DNA from: Spirodela intermedia | Taxonomy: Eukaryota; Streptophyta; Magnoliopsida; Alismatales; Araceae | Assembly: GCA_902729315.2 (NCBI GenBank) | Contig: LR746264.1 | Coordinates: forward strand, 3,845,378 to 3,909,377 | Reading direction: 5' to 3' | Length of the DNA stretch: 64,000 nucleotides | In this document: piece after piece, positions 24,899-37,400 of the stretch | How the letters are laid out: the number at the start of each line of letters is the position of its first letter | Numbering within the stretch: position 1 is the first letter of the stretch | Position numbers and translations under genes: made by a program | The notes under the pieces: generated by a model | Databases searched by the model: none | The model's input: only the letters and a program-made list of their open reading frames with translations | Told to the model about the DNA's origin: nothing

Positions 24899-25240
24899 TT
24901 TTCCAAACCTTTGGCATTAAATTATATTTAAAATTTGGTTTAATGATCTTAAATCATGAAATGTGAATATTTACGTAAGATTATTACACCCATGATCTTG
25001 CTTCTTTGTTATTACAATATTTTCTAAAATCAGGTCAATACTTGAGAATAAATTAAACATATATTATCTTGTTTTGGAAAGCTTTGGGATTAAAATATAT
25101 TTAAAAGTTCGTTTATTGATATGAAATCATGAAATGTGAATGTTAACTACAGATTACACCCAGAATCATGCTTCTTTCTTTGATATTACACTAGTTTCTA
25201 ATTTTATATATTAAAAAATAAGGTAAATACTTGATAATAC
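24899..25240. repeat. direct tandem duplication of about 175 bp
   Basis: Copy 1 starts near 24899 and copy 2 near 25075. Shared blocks in order are TTTTCCAAACCTTTGG / TTTTGGAAAGCTTTGG, ATTAAAWTATATTTAAAA, AAATCATGAAATGTGAAT, TTACACCCA, ATGCTTCTTT-like and TCAATACTTGA / TAAATACTTGA. The copies have diverged by substitutions and small indels. Confidence 0.75.
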
Positions 25241-26660
25241 ATAAACCCAGCAATAAATCACTTACGTAAGTCTCGCAACCAAATCAAAGCTCATCAGATG
25301 GGGTCCCATTGACATTTTTCTAAGAAGATATACTGCCTAACCTATGACGGACCTCGGAAAAAAGTAAAACCAAATCACAAGCGTCTAGGGGGGATCCTTC
25401 TGTCGTGGATCCAGCGTACAAGACATTAAATGGTGATGATGGTGTCAGATTTCTAAGCAACTCAGTGCCTGTTGGAGCAAGGGAAGTAAAAAGAACCCCT
25501 GATAGGTAAGCAATAATTTTCTCAATGATCGTAGTGATTGTGCTTGATGTTGAAAAAGGACGGGACAAATACAAGATTAGACCTTATTTCTTTTGAACGA
25601 GGCTCTCGAATAGTTATTTATAGATGGCCCTTGACTAACTCAATGCATCCCTTGAAGAATTACACCATTTCAGGAAACAACTTCAAATGCTTAATTTTCT
25701 AGGCTGACTTAGACTATTCTACGAATTAAAATTATGCTTACTTTTATAATTGATATATTGGCATATGCATTTGATTGGAGAGGCAATCGAACACCTTCGC
25801 CGGTCATAAATTATTGTCTTCCTCCTTCACCTGTCTGGAAGCGAACAAAGATGCAGCTGAAACAATTCACGTAATCCTCCCGTACCTCAGATTGCTCCTC
25901 CTTGGCGGCCTCCTAAAGCTCCGCTAAAGTTCACCAATAGTCAAGTAAACAAGTCCATGAGATCTTTGGCGGCAGAATGCCATGGTGAACTCCGGCGGCG
26001 GCAGTCTGAGCTTTCCGCTCGAGGAACAAGTGTCAGTTGAGGCTGCAGACTGGCAAATGCTTCTGTTAGGAATAGAGATAAATGAATGGGAGATCATAGG
26101 GGCTCTACCAAAAGAGGTATGAGCCAAAAATGTCACTTATTTTAGTAGTTTAATGGTAAAATTTGGAGGAATGGTTTATTCATGAAATTTGGAGGAATTG
26201 GGTGGTGTTGGGCGAGATTGGACTACTCAAAGAGGATTAACGAACGAAAATCTTATCCAATATGGGATTACTCCAATCTGATTCCATCAATCCCTTGCAG
26301 CACATTTCAAAATCCTCATCAAGTCAAGTTTTTAAATCCAGATAATTTGGTGATATCATTCTTTCTTTACCATATACTCGACGATATTCTTAACCATGTA
26401 TGGTAAGAATAACTTATTTTGTTGTTAAGGAAATGTTTAAATCCGAGTGAGGAAATGAAACCGAACTCGTCTTAATATTCATGATGTTACGTAAAAATCC
26501 ATATTGGTCTCTTTCTCTTGTCATAAACTACGAGATAAACTGATGAGCCCATTATTCACCTTCATCCTTTGATTGGGTAAACCTTGTCTTCTTCCTTGTT
26601 CCCCGTCTCCTTCTTTCTGGCTAGCGGTGCAAGCCCCGTATTGTGATCTTTCCCTCCCTC
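25241..26660. other. intergenic DNA without a supported gene
   Basis: Open frames at 25320-25574, 25924-26136 (minus) and 26182-26406 (plus) are short and unrecognisable. I see nothing else. Confidence 0.4.
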
Positions 26661-26670
26661 CCTCCCCGGC

Positions 26671-26711
<41 letters not shown>

Positions 26712-26716
26712 GTCTT

Positions 26717-26793
<77 letters not shown>
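26671..26793. repeat. compound (CTGT)n(CTCTGT)n(CT)n microsatellite
   Basis: Tetranucleotide CTGT repeats with two single-base variants run to about 26759. They pass into CTCTGT and then pure CT up to 26793. The purity suggests it is length-polymorphic. Confidence 0.95.
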
Positions 26794-26795
<2 letters not shown>

Positions 26796-28237
26796 TCAAC
26801 GGTGGAAGATGGTTCCCAGGACGTAGGGGTTTAGTAGTGCGCTCTTCACTGAACACAACGGGGAGGGGATCTCCTCCAAGTATCTCCAACCATTCCTTTC
26901 CACAGCAAAGTGCTATCCACAGGACTCCTCCCATCTCCTTTGATCCCCTTCGTTAGAATCTCCAAAATGGCTTCCATCCTGATGGGCAATCTCTCAAGAA
27001 CCTCTCTCAAAGGTTCCCTCGGAATATACTTTCCGGAGACTATAAGATCCCAAGGAACTCCAGTCAAAGATTCACCACGTCAGCCCCCTCGCCAGAGGAG
27101 GCCTCTTTCCTCTAGCCTCCGGCCGGCTGACTGGGCACTACCGGCTAAGAATGTAGAGGGAGAAAGAGGCCAAGTACACCCACTATGGAACATACAAAAT
27201 TGGAGGAACAGGAAAGAAACCACCATCAGCTTCTGTGGGCGGGAAGGCCCTCTTCTTCTCAGTTGACGGACTCCACATCAGTCAACGAAGCTGTCGCTGA
27301 ATGACCATCTTCCTCCTGAGTGCCTCGTTAAAGGCATGAAAGAGAGAGGAAGTGCCTGATACCTTCTTCTCATGGGTTTCTTTCTTACGAAGTATGGCCG
27401 TCAATGGCTTGGAGAGGCTACTTGGGCCTCAGACCCAGTTCTCCTATGCCCAAACTTTATGTTGATGTATATTTGGGTGAGTTGTGGTGAAGATTTCGTC
27501 AATATCAATGGAAACTAAGCCCATTGATACCCCAAGCCATTCATCAAATATACATTATTTAATTTTCACCATAGTGGGTATTAAATATAATACTTAAAAA
27601 CACACCCAAGTTTTACCTAAAGTGGTATGGGGAAATAGTCTTGGATTCAGCTGGTGATTTCTTTTTGCAGCTTATAAATAATACGAACATGATCTTGGGA
27701 GACAATTAACACAACCTAAATTTTTAAGTAGTTGTTATCAATTTTCGATTTAATTTTATGGTCCCTACATTTTAGGGCATACTCTATGCATAATATTTAA
27801 AATTAACAAAGAGAGAGGCCAATTTAAAGCATATTTGAAAAGGGAGTGTTTGTGAAGGATTTCATGTTCTATTTTTCTTATTATCCATAGTAATATTTTA
27901 TTATAATGATTAGATAAATAATTTATCAAAGGAAATTTCTTAGTTTTGTAAAATTTTGTGCATTCTGATGTCACAATCTGGTGATCTACTTTCCGAATAT
28001 AGCTTATACAGTAAGTTTATGGACCAAGATTAATGCCTTTTTTGGAGTGATAATTTTTTAATCCCTTTCTCAACTTATTAAGAATAAAAATGACAAAAAT
28101 CGTTGCATGAGTTTATCAAAGAACCTGAATAATGCATTAAAAATAAATTTAAAGTTCAAAAATTTGGTCAAAATAATAGGAAAATAGACTCATGATTAAA
28201 TTCTTTCGCACACCATATGTAGAGAGTTGCAAAAGTA
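26794..28237. other. intergenic DNA with one coding-like stretch
   Basis: About 26960-27300 has open plus-strand frames (see findings) but no gene I can name. From 27450 the sequence is AT-rich and I see nothing in it. Confidence 0.35.
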
Positions 28238-28257
28238 GAGAGAGAGAGAGAGAGAGC
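28238..28257. repeat. (GA)n microsatellite
   Basis: A 20-bp GA array about 215 bp upstream of the DGS1 start codon. Confidence 0.9.
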
Positions 28258-28320
28258 GAGATAGTACTGGGCCGGACCAAACTGACCATATTGGATGGCG
28301 TGCAGCAGGCCCAACGTGGT

Positions 28321-28350
28321 ACGTCTTCGTCTTCGTCTTCGTCTTCGCGT
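28321..28350. repeat. (CGTCTT)n hexanucleotide repeat in the DGS1 leader or promoter
   Basis: Four to five copies of CGTCTT, 120-150 bp upstream of the DGS1 ATG. GGCCCAAC and TGGGCC motifs lie just before it (28270-28315), as in housekeeping promoters. Confidence 0.85.
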
Positions 28351-28472
28351 CTGCACTCAAGAGCCTCTTTGCCAACTCCACGTATCGGAGAACTCCTAAA
28401 CCTTCTGGCGGAGCCGAAGGGAGGCTAGTTCCCAGAGGCTAACTCCAGGGTTCTCTCTTTTCCCAGGAGGTC

Positions 28473-31400
28473 ATGGCTTCGGCTCCTCCTGCTTCTGGCG
28501 CGCCCGGGAGACCGATGGCAGAGACGGGGGCCCTAGTGGTGTCTTACTCGGCGCGACTGTGGAGGACCATTCTCGCATTGCTACCTTCCTCGGATTCAAA
28601 GCTCCTTAAGGTGATCTCGGATCTCTTTTCGGGGATTTTTTCTTCTCGCGGGAGGCAACAGCGGCGGGGTGGGCGACAGTTGCGGGAGTCTGGCCTTCCC
28701 CTTCCGCTGCATTTTCACTCCGTCGAAACTTCCCTGTAAGCTTGGTCCCTCTTCTTTGTTTATTCTCGTTTTCTCCTCCAATTGACTTGGTATCTTGATG
28801 CTCTTTGACATGAAATCCGATGTGACGTTTGTCGTGGCGAAGATGGGATGGAAATTGAGCTATTTTAAATGAAATTATTCAGCTGATCCCGCAGTGTCGT
28901 TGCTGGGTTGTTTGATAACCCGGAAGCAAACTATTGAAAATCAGGAAAAAATAATGGAAAATATACAATGGTGATGAGGAAACTGCAGTATATACGTTTT
29001 CTTAAAATTCGTCTCGTCGTGATCTTTAAAGTTTCATTTTATCAACCTATGTTTGACTGGATCCGATCATTGGCCCGAGAATTTGTGAAGTTTTCTTAAT
29101 GCTTATCCAATATCGCCCATGCTCAAGGTGGTGTGAAGTCCTTTATCATAGGAACCTTCTGCCTCAGATAATTTCTCAAGTTTACTGTTAAATAATTATC
29201 TTCTTGGCTGCAGTTTAAGCTCGTAGAACTTCAGAAAAATCCTTATAGAGAGAATCTCCTGACCTTCTAAAATAATCTGTACAAATAGGGGAAGAGATAG
29301 TCATAACATTGTTGTTTGATATTCTCTATGAAAACAACCAGCAATAGACTGACTAAAACATATAAAATATCTTATCACTCGGGTGAAAAACAAGAGTCTG
29401 GGAAAATGAAAAGCAGTTGTGGAATGCTGGATGCACATGCCATACTTCATTTTACTTATGATTTTCGAAGCCGATACCATGTATGATATCATGATCTCAT
29501 TTTCTTAGGAAAAAAATTAGCTATAAGGATTTTTAATATTCTATTTATTTTCTTATGTTAATGCCTAATTTCGCTTAAATGAAAATTAGTCTGTTTTTCC
29601 GGGAATTATAAAGGAAAACTGATTTTGTGTCAATAGTTGTTTGGGAGAAAGGTTCTGAGAGATTCAAATAACTTTTTTGATGACCATGTATGCGCAGCAT
29701 GGTCCCATGTCAGATTTTGTCCATGAATTTTAATACTTAAATGCTGACTCGTAGATGGTGCCTGTGAGAGCTACTGTATTTAGTATTCCCCGAACTTCTT
29801 TTTTCTGTTTATTCATTTCTTCTTATTATTAAAAATGACCTATTTGTGATGTCCTCGTTAATGGGTTAACTTATTTATTCGTCCGGTTGACTAATGAGTG
29901 ATTAATTGATGCTTTCGAGAAACCAATGGAATGAAAGGAAACTATATCTGAACTTGAAGCCTTAGATAACCTAATGGAAAAATAGCTTCTTGATTCTGGC
30001 ACATGATGACTATGTGTACATCAATATTGAGTTTATGATCGTTGCTTATAATTATCAAATCCAGATAATGTCAGTTGTATCTATCTAGGGCCACGATTGA
30101 AGCATCTAGAGTACTTGGTATTTTAGATGACATTTTGAACCACGTCTTGTCAAGCTTACACATTATTCATAAGAGTCTGCAATTCTGGGAATCTCGAGCA
30201 GAGGTAACACCATAGTGAAATTCTCTTGAAAGTGAACAAAAAGTTGTTCTTGAACTTATTGGTAAGAGGTCCTCAAACTGGCTTTTCAGGGAACGTATGG
30301 TCAGAAAGTGTACTTTATGGTTTTTGAACGAGGACCAAAGGCATTCGTCAAGGAAACAATTCATCTGATAGGCAGACGCAGGGTTGAAGGGTCTTCAATG
30401 CAGCATCTTTATCGTTCTGCAGCTATGACAATTTCTGAAAAAATATCTGTTCTGACTAGTTTGCAAAGTTGTCTTGCCAGATTTCTTGCAGAGGTTTGCT
30501 TTCCAATTTTTTATGACCATGATGTAGACCTTTCAAGTTGAATCAATTCTTATTTTAAGATTTTCATGGAGTTTTAACCTTTGGTTCTTTTAAAATTCTC
30601 AATTTTTTTATTTTTTATTTTTTACAACCTCTTAGTTTTCCACGTTTTTAATCTTACAAAGCCTTAATTTTTCCCACCTCTTATTTTGTTTAAACTTTTT
30701 TCATTTTTACTTGCTTTATTTAAAAATTTCTATTGCATATTTGAGAAAAAATAATACTTCTTCTAAAATTACTATTAAATTGATGGAACCTAGTGCTGTG
30801 GCAGAATATATAGCGTTTTTGATACTTACATGAAATGTTATAAATCATTAAACTAATAAAAATATTCAATGCTACTTGTGAAGTGCATTGAATATTTTTA
30901 GATTTATGTAATGTACTCTTCTTGTAATATTATAGCACGACTTGGCAGTAATTTGAGTTCCTATTTGGGTACACATTTATGAGTTTAATGCAGTCCAAAG
31001 CAATGTTTGGAAAGAGAAAACGGATGTCCATAGGAATAAACCGTGTTTTATATGTTGAAGCATAGATACACTCCGTGAGAGCCCCACTTCACCTACTCGT
31101 GGATATTTATAAAGTATAGATACAGAAAAATGTTTTTGATAAAAGTGGATTCTACATTTCGTTTCCTTTAGTTATACCTCGATGCTGTATCTTAATGGTC
31201 AACGGTTTGGATGAATCGTTATAGTTTTGGATGCAGATTTATACAGAAGTCGACAAGTATGGTGAAGGCGTAGCAGTTGATCTTGAGAAGTTGTTGCCAT
31301 CACTATTGATGGCAATAAATGGCCTGTTTACTGGTCTTGAAGCATCAATTGGCCATTCTAAAGAAATCTATAAGGTCATCTTTGGATTCTTTTAATTCTT

Positions 31401-34400
31401 GACTTACATGTTTGCCATCAACTATTTTGAATATGTTTCCCTGTCAAGTGTAGGAATGATTGAATATCTGCAGATTGTATTGACAGTTATCATATTAATA
31501 TTCTTCTGATTCTTCTTGCTCTGATACATTTGTAGAGTGATCTTTCCTTCTTGGCGGATGGATGCGATTCAAGTGCCCTTTTGTTTGAGAAAATTCCTGA
31601 AATTCACGTCATAAGGTCTCAATGGACAGATACTGAGATTAGCAATGCAATCAATTTGATATATCAAAATCTGAACAGACTTGATTCATATATCTCTTTT
31701 GTCGTAAGTATATTTCTGCTGATATTTTAGCCTAGAATGCGTATTTTTATAGTTGGGACAGAATTCTGTCGAATCTTTTCATTATCAATACATTCTATGT
31801 ACCACCATTTCAGTGATACAAAATCTGATTGATGCCGGACATTTTCTTTTTGTTTTGATGAGTTAATCAAATAAAATTTCTTCATGGTAGACCAGAACAG
31901 CCTGCCGCCAGCAGTGGTAGATTGATCATGATGCTACCTTTAGGAGGAATATATATGTTACGGGATGCAAGGGAATTCGGAAGTTACTATCCCATCCTTT
32001 CTACCTGACCTTCTTGTTGAGGAGAGATGCGTTTCCTTCGGGAAAAATGTTTTCTGAGATACTTTCTATGGCCTTAAATGATGCTCTTTTATGTTCTGTA
32101 ACTAAGGTCAGCCATCTTTCAGATGAGATTTTTCTTTCAGTCTGGGAGTAAGGAACTTCTGACCTTCCATGAAAAGTAGGCCATCCTACTACTAATCGAT
32201 TTTTGCCCTCATTTTTCGTACATTAGCCAGCTTTAATTTTTTCATGTCTTTTCTTATCTCAGTGTTCCTTTTATAAAATCATTTTGGATTCTTCGCCTGC
32301 CTATTCAACTGAAAATGTCCTTGGTAGTCCCAGATTTTCACATGACTAAAGAAGAAGATCATCCGTAAAGATTCTTTCATGAACTCATCTCGTTACTCTC
32401 TTTTTAATGGTTTCAATTCACGTATAGAATTAAAGGTCACAGAAAAAAAGACTTCAGCGTGTACTAAGTGTTAAAATATATTTTGTTTATAAAGAATTAC
32501 TCGTAAGTTTGTTTGGTTTCTCTTTTTTAGTGTAGGGAAAAGTTATCTTCATCATTACTTATTGTTATGGCTTTTTATGCCATTAAAGATGGCTGCAGCT
32601 ATAGAAACTAAAAATTGGATTAATAATTTTTGGGTTAAAAGAGTAAATTGCCTAAATTGGGCAATGGTGTCCTGTCCACCACTTGATCCTACCCAACAAT
32701 CCTGATTTTGGACCGGTATCAACTTTTCGGAGTTGATTCTGCTCTTATAAAATATTGCATGGATAGTGATATTTCCAGTATTTAACGTACTGAGCAGATA
32801 GGTGTAGTGACTCGTTGGAATTGGTGGGTATCCTGATGTATGGATGGGGTCGTGGTTAATTTGTGTTTGCATTTTGGGTGATTTTACTAAAACTTAAAAT
32901 TGGGTTGCTGGTTTGAGTAATATATTGCTAAAGCTTTGGTAATATATTTTTCTAATTAAAATAAATAAATGAACCTTGTGCATTCTAACATGGTAGATTC
33001 AGATAATAGTGACTATTTGTGGAATATATGCCACAACAGTGGCCTAATTTGAATTGCCAGTTCAGGTAGTTCAGGTAAGGTTTTGAAAAGATACTTGGTT
33101 CACAAATGATATTGTAGGCCCACCAGCTGTGGATCATTGGAGAATGCTAATTTAAGCGTTATCTTTATTATTGTAATTGGTTTATCTCTTTAAATTAAGA
33201 TTCCACACATATCGGCTACAAAAACGTAGAACATAAATGCAGTTTTACTAGTAAGGATATCTGTCCATGTTCATCCCAACATTGACATAACCTGCACAAT
33301 AATTCATTTCTTCCGACCTCTAATGAAGATGTCAGTTCCTGGCAGTCTGTAGTAGTCAATTGCATAAACTCACTCCAAGCACCAAATTTAGTCCTGTGTT
33401 TTTAAATTGTCCCTAAATTTTGTTGAGGATATTGCATTGAAATCCTTACATTCAGGGATGCTGTGTTCTTCTTGTACAGGTTTCCAAATGCCAGAAACCA
33501 AGTAGAATGAATTTGTACTGGTTACAGTATACCTGTGGTGCTGTTGGTCTCTCCTTATGTACAATCTGGCTTTTACGCCACAGTAGACTGATGGGAAGTT
33601 CTGATATTGACAACTGGGTCCGAGAAGCAAAGGAGTCCACAAATGCATTTTGGAAAAGTCATGTGGAACAGCCGGTAAGTTATTTATTCCGTTTTTCTCT
33701 TGACGTTTTAGCATTTCTTAGACTGTCATTGGGGTGCTACAGTATTCCACTTTTTAAACTTTTAGTTGTCTTCTGAATTTGGATTACATCTTAAACTTGT
33801 GTGCTAAACTTATTGTATCGGTTTTGCACCTGAAGCAACCAAGGTGATACTCAGCCACCCAACACTCTAGCGACCAGGAAAGATGCTCAGCTCAGTTATT
33901 CTTTAAATAAACTAAAAAATAGAGTAGTTGTTGCATATGAAGATGAGTCAACTAGATGCATACAAATGCATAATACTCAAATTAAAACAATTAATGTTCT
34001 TATCAAAGTATTCATCAATGGCATAAATAAAATAAATTTGAATGAAACAACTAGTATAAATTGAAAAAATGTTTCATGTTTGGCATTTCATTCATCACAT
34101 GCTTGCTCAAGGTAAGAGCATTGCGCATGTCTGAAAGTACACTGTTGACCTGAAGATAAGTTAGGATTCAGGTTGATTGTAATGAATATCTGGTCTTGAT
34201 AGAAATGCAAGCACCAGGCCTCTCACGTGAGCTGCCTTGTGGCTGCTTCACGTTAGCAGTGAACGTTCCATCTTTTAAACTGGTAAAAAAAAGGATTATC
34301 ATCATCCTCTTCTGCGTTTCGGTATGCTATCTATTAACTAGCTTTGGTGGATGATAAATACTGCTGACTTCTGTCCAGCAAATTAACTTTTTGCTAGGAA

Positions 34401-37400
34401 AATTTCTATAAAATTATCCATCTTTATCAATGGCTGCTTAACTGTAGTTTCCTTCCATTAATACAGTAGGTCCCCGCTGCTTGAAACACCAAATATCTGG
34501 GTACACGCTGCAGCTTGTTATTTTATCAGTTTCATTCCCATTTCGTTAGGTTGTCAAACCCTATGGAACCCTTTTCTTTTTCAGGTTCTTTAACTTCCAG
34601 GATGTTGTTCAGCTATTCCTAATTCTTCACTCACATTGCTTTCTGTTGTATAGAGCAGTAGGCTACGTAATTGTCTATACTTTTGATAGTGCAGTCAACT
34701 TCATGAAGGTACATATTTGCGGAATTCAGAGAAACTCGACATTTATTTGCGAATACAAACAAAGTGTGACCTGGTAACTGGACCCTTTAAATCATCTAGA
34801 GGGCCAAGGAGCGCCACCCGTGCCATGTCTGCATCAATCCTGTTGTAAATGTGACGCAATCCTGCACTAGCGTTCCCCAAAACTTGAAAAATCCCACTCT
34901 CAATCCCCTTTTACGACCTTGCTCACATAGTTGTGGGCCATAATCCATGGCCATCTTTTGTTTTTTTTTTTGATTTTATTGTTCAAGTGCAAGTCCATGA
35001 AATGGTGACGTATGGTTGCATGTGACCTGCTTGCCTAAGGTTAAGCCTCCCATTGTCAAAGTTGAACTTAATATTTTGAGAGAGAAAGACGTTCTTATTT
35101 ACAGATTTATTGGTTGTTTTTATTATAACAGCTATTTTATTATTGTATAGTTGCTTTTTATGTGACGATTATATTTATTTTGCTCAAGTACTTGATCTCT
35201 CTGGAATGTGTAGCTTTGTGGCATAGGGACCCATTTATTAATATTCCAAATTTTGTACAGTTTTGTGCCGTCCTTTTTACTCTATTGTCGTCATTTGACA
35301 GCTTCTCTCTATAAGAGATGAACTCTTTGAGACGTTCAGGAGGAGGCACAAAGGTGTAATTGAGCACGAGGATGTGCAATTAAGTGCAAATTCTCTTCAC
35401 AGGTTAGACTCCTAATTGAGTTTGTGCTCCCTATTTTATTCATAAATCTGTTAAGTTTGGTGTTCAGTTATTAGCTGGTTATTCTTGTCATATCCTGAAA
35501 AATAATTCATCCTATTATCAAGTTCAACGTTCTGAGTCTTTTGCGAAACTGTGGCGACATTGACTTCAAATGTTTGGATACATGCTCCTTTTGCTGTTTT
35601 AATTTTGTTGCTTGCTCACTATCATTGTATAGGAACAAATTCTTCCAAGATATCACGGTTGCTCACCTGAGCGAGGGAAATCTTCTTCCCTCACTCCAGG
35701 GTTTCTGTACCGCATATGATGGTCACACTAATGAGCTGGGTTGGATTAGGGAAAGTTTTCAAAGTCCTTGTTGTCTTCTTACTTGGGACATAGTAAAGGG
35801 GCAATCAGAAAATTGTCTGTGATGCTTGATATTTTTTTTCATACGAACTACAACAACTGTATAGGTGAGACTTGAACAAGCTCAAAAAAATCCTGTGCAT
35901 TCAAGTTAAGTTATTTATTATGTGACAGATGTGCTTCTAATGCCACTGAGAAGAAATAGCCTTATTAATAAGCCTTCTTCCCTAAACTGAAGGTATAATC
36001 ATGTTCTTTGATGTTGCTTTTAGTGACTCCAATCAAGTTTCTTATCAACCTAATGACAGGTTTACAAGAATGGCTAATACAAGTAATGAACTTAATCGTG
36101 CAGGCTGTAACTCAATGAAGAGGAACTCTCCAGGATGCCCCTAAGTTATGCAACTAAACACCCACGGTTCCGTTAGACCTAAAATGTTTATGAAGAGAAA
36201 TGTTCTCTGTATAAAAAAACTGAGAAGCGTAAATTTCGTCCTTGGATGGATCCTTTTTTGGAAGATACCTCATACCCCATATCATTATTTTCAGGGAAGT
36301 CAATGGTTGAAACTTTAATAATCACGAGCTGGTAGTTGGAAAACTTGATTGAAAGTAATCTAACGTGGTACTGGCTGTTTCTAACTCAGATTGGTGTGTT
36401 CATGGATGAATCACCCAATTTGATCCTATACCATTACAAACTGCCGAATATAGTGGAAAGTAGCGGGCATTTTCCTATTTGCTAACCTGATCTTGGTTTT
36501 AACTTGAAGTTGAAGAACAAGGCCTTATAAAAGGGTATGATCCTCATAAAAGTTTGTTGAATGCATTGAACAAACTTGTCAAATATGCTTTATTCCATAG
36601 AAAATATGCTTCATTCTATAAAGTCGTCATTCGCAAGAACTCTCAAATGGACTCCATCTTATAGACTTATTAAATAAACTTCAACTATAAAAACTCAGAA
36701 ATGGGTTTTATCTCAGGAACTTGCTCAATGTGTTTTATCTGTCATCTCTCATGGGCTTTGTCACTTATTTAAAATTCTCTCTAGTTGCGTATGCAATGGA
36801 ATTTTATTTATTTTACTGCGTTTTTCTAGTAAATACTTGAAAGTATTCCTCTTTAAACAGATAATTAGCGTTGATTTCAGTCAGTAAAGAGGATCCAAAT
36901 CTTAAAGAACCTAGAAAGCCCATGACGGGAACAAAAATAAAAAACTTGAAGCAATCCTTTTGTGAGGATGAGTAAATACACCTTTATTCTTTAAATTAAG
37001 CTTTTACAACCACCGCTCAGTAGAGATTCTCACATTGACAAAACATGCATTCAACCTCATTTCCGAAGTCATTGTGGGTATTCTGTCCTATGGCGTCCAA
37101 TGTAGCATGATAATTCGCCTGCCAAATCTTGCTATCAGCAAAGTGGATCACTTGTTCTTTTGGGTGTAGATGTACATCGTTGACCACATAAGTTCACGTT
37201 CACGTATGTCTAGGGACTGCAAGATCAGATACTTTACAGGCTTTACATTTCTACTATACCAACTTGGTATCTGACCAGCTATGTCATCATCATTATCCTC
37301 ATAACCCTTACTCTGTCGTAGGCAATCAGGCGCTCCCTAGAATGTTCAGATGACTACATGAAGTTTTTTGACTAATTGCCTTCCTATTGGTAGCTGTGTA

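Noticed and set aside
28473-28610. Ending DGS1 exon 1 at the GT at 28611
   Set aside because: Exon 2 needs two bases from exon 1 to stay in frame; only the donor at 28736 supplies them, and the extra residues fit the family.
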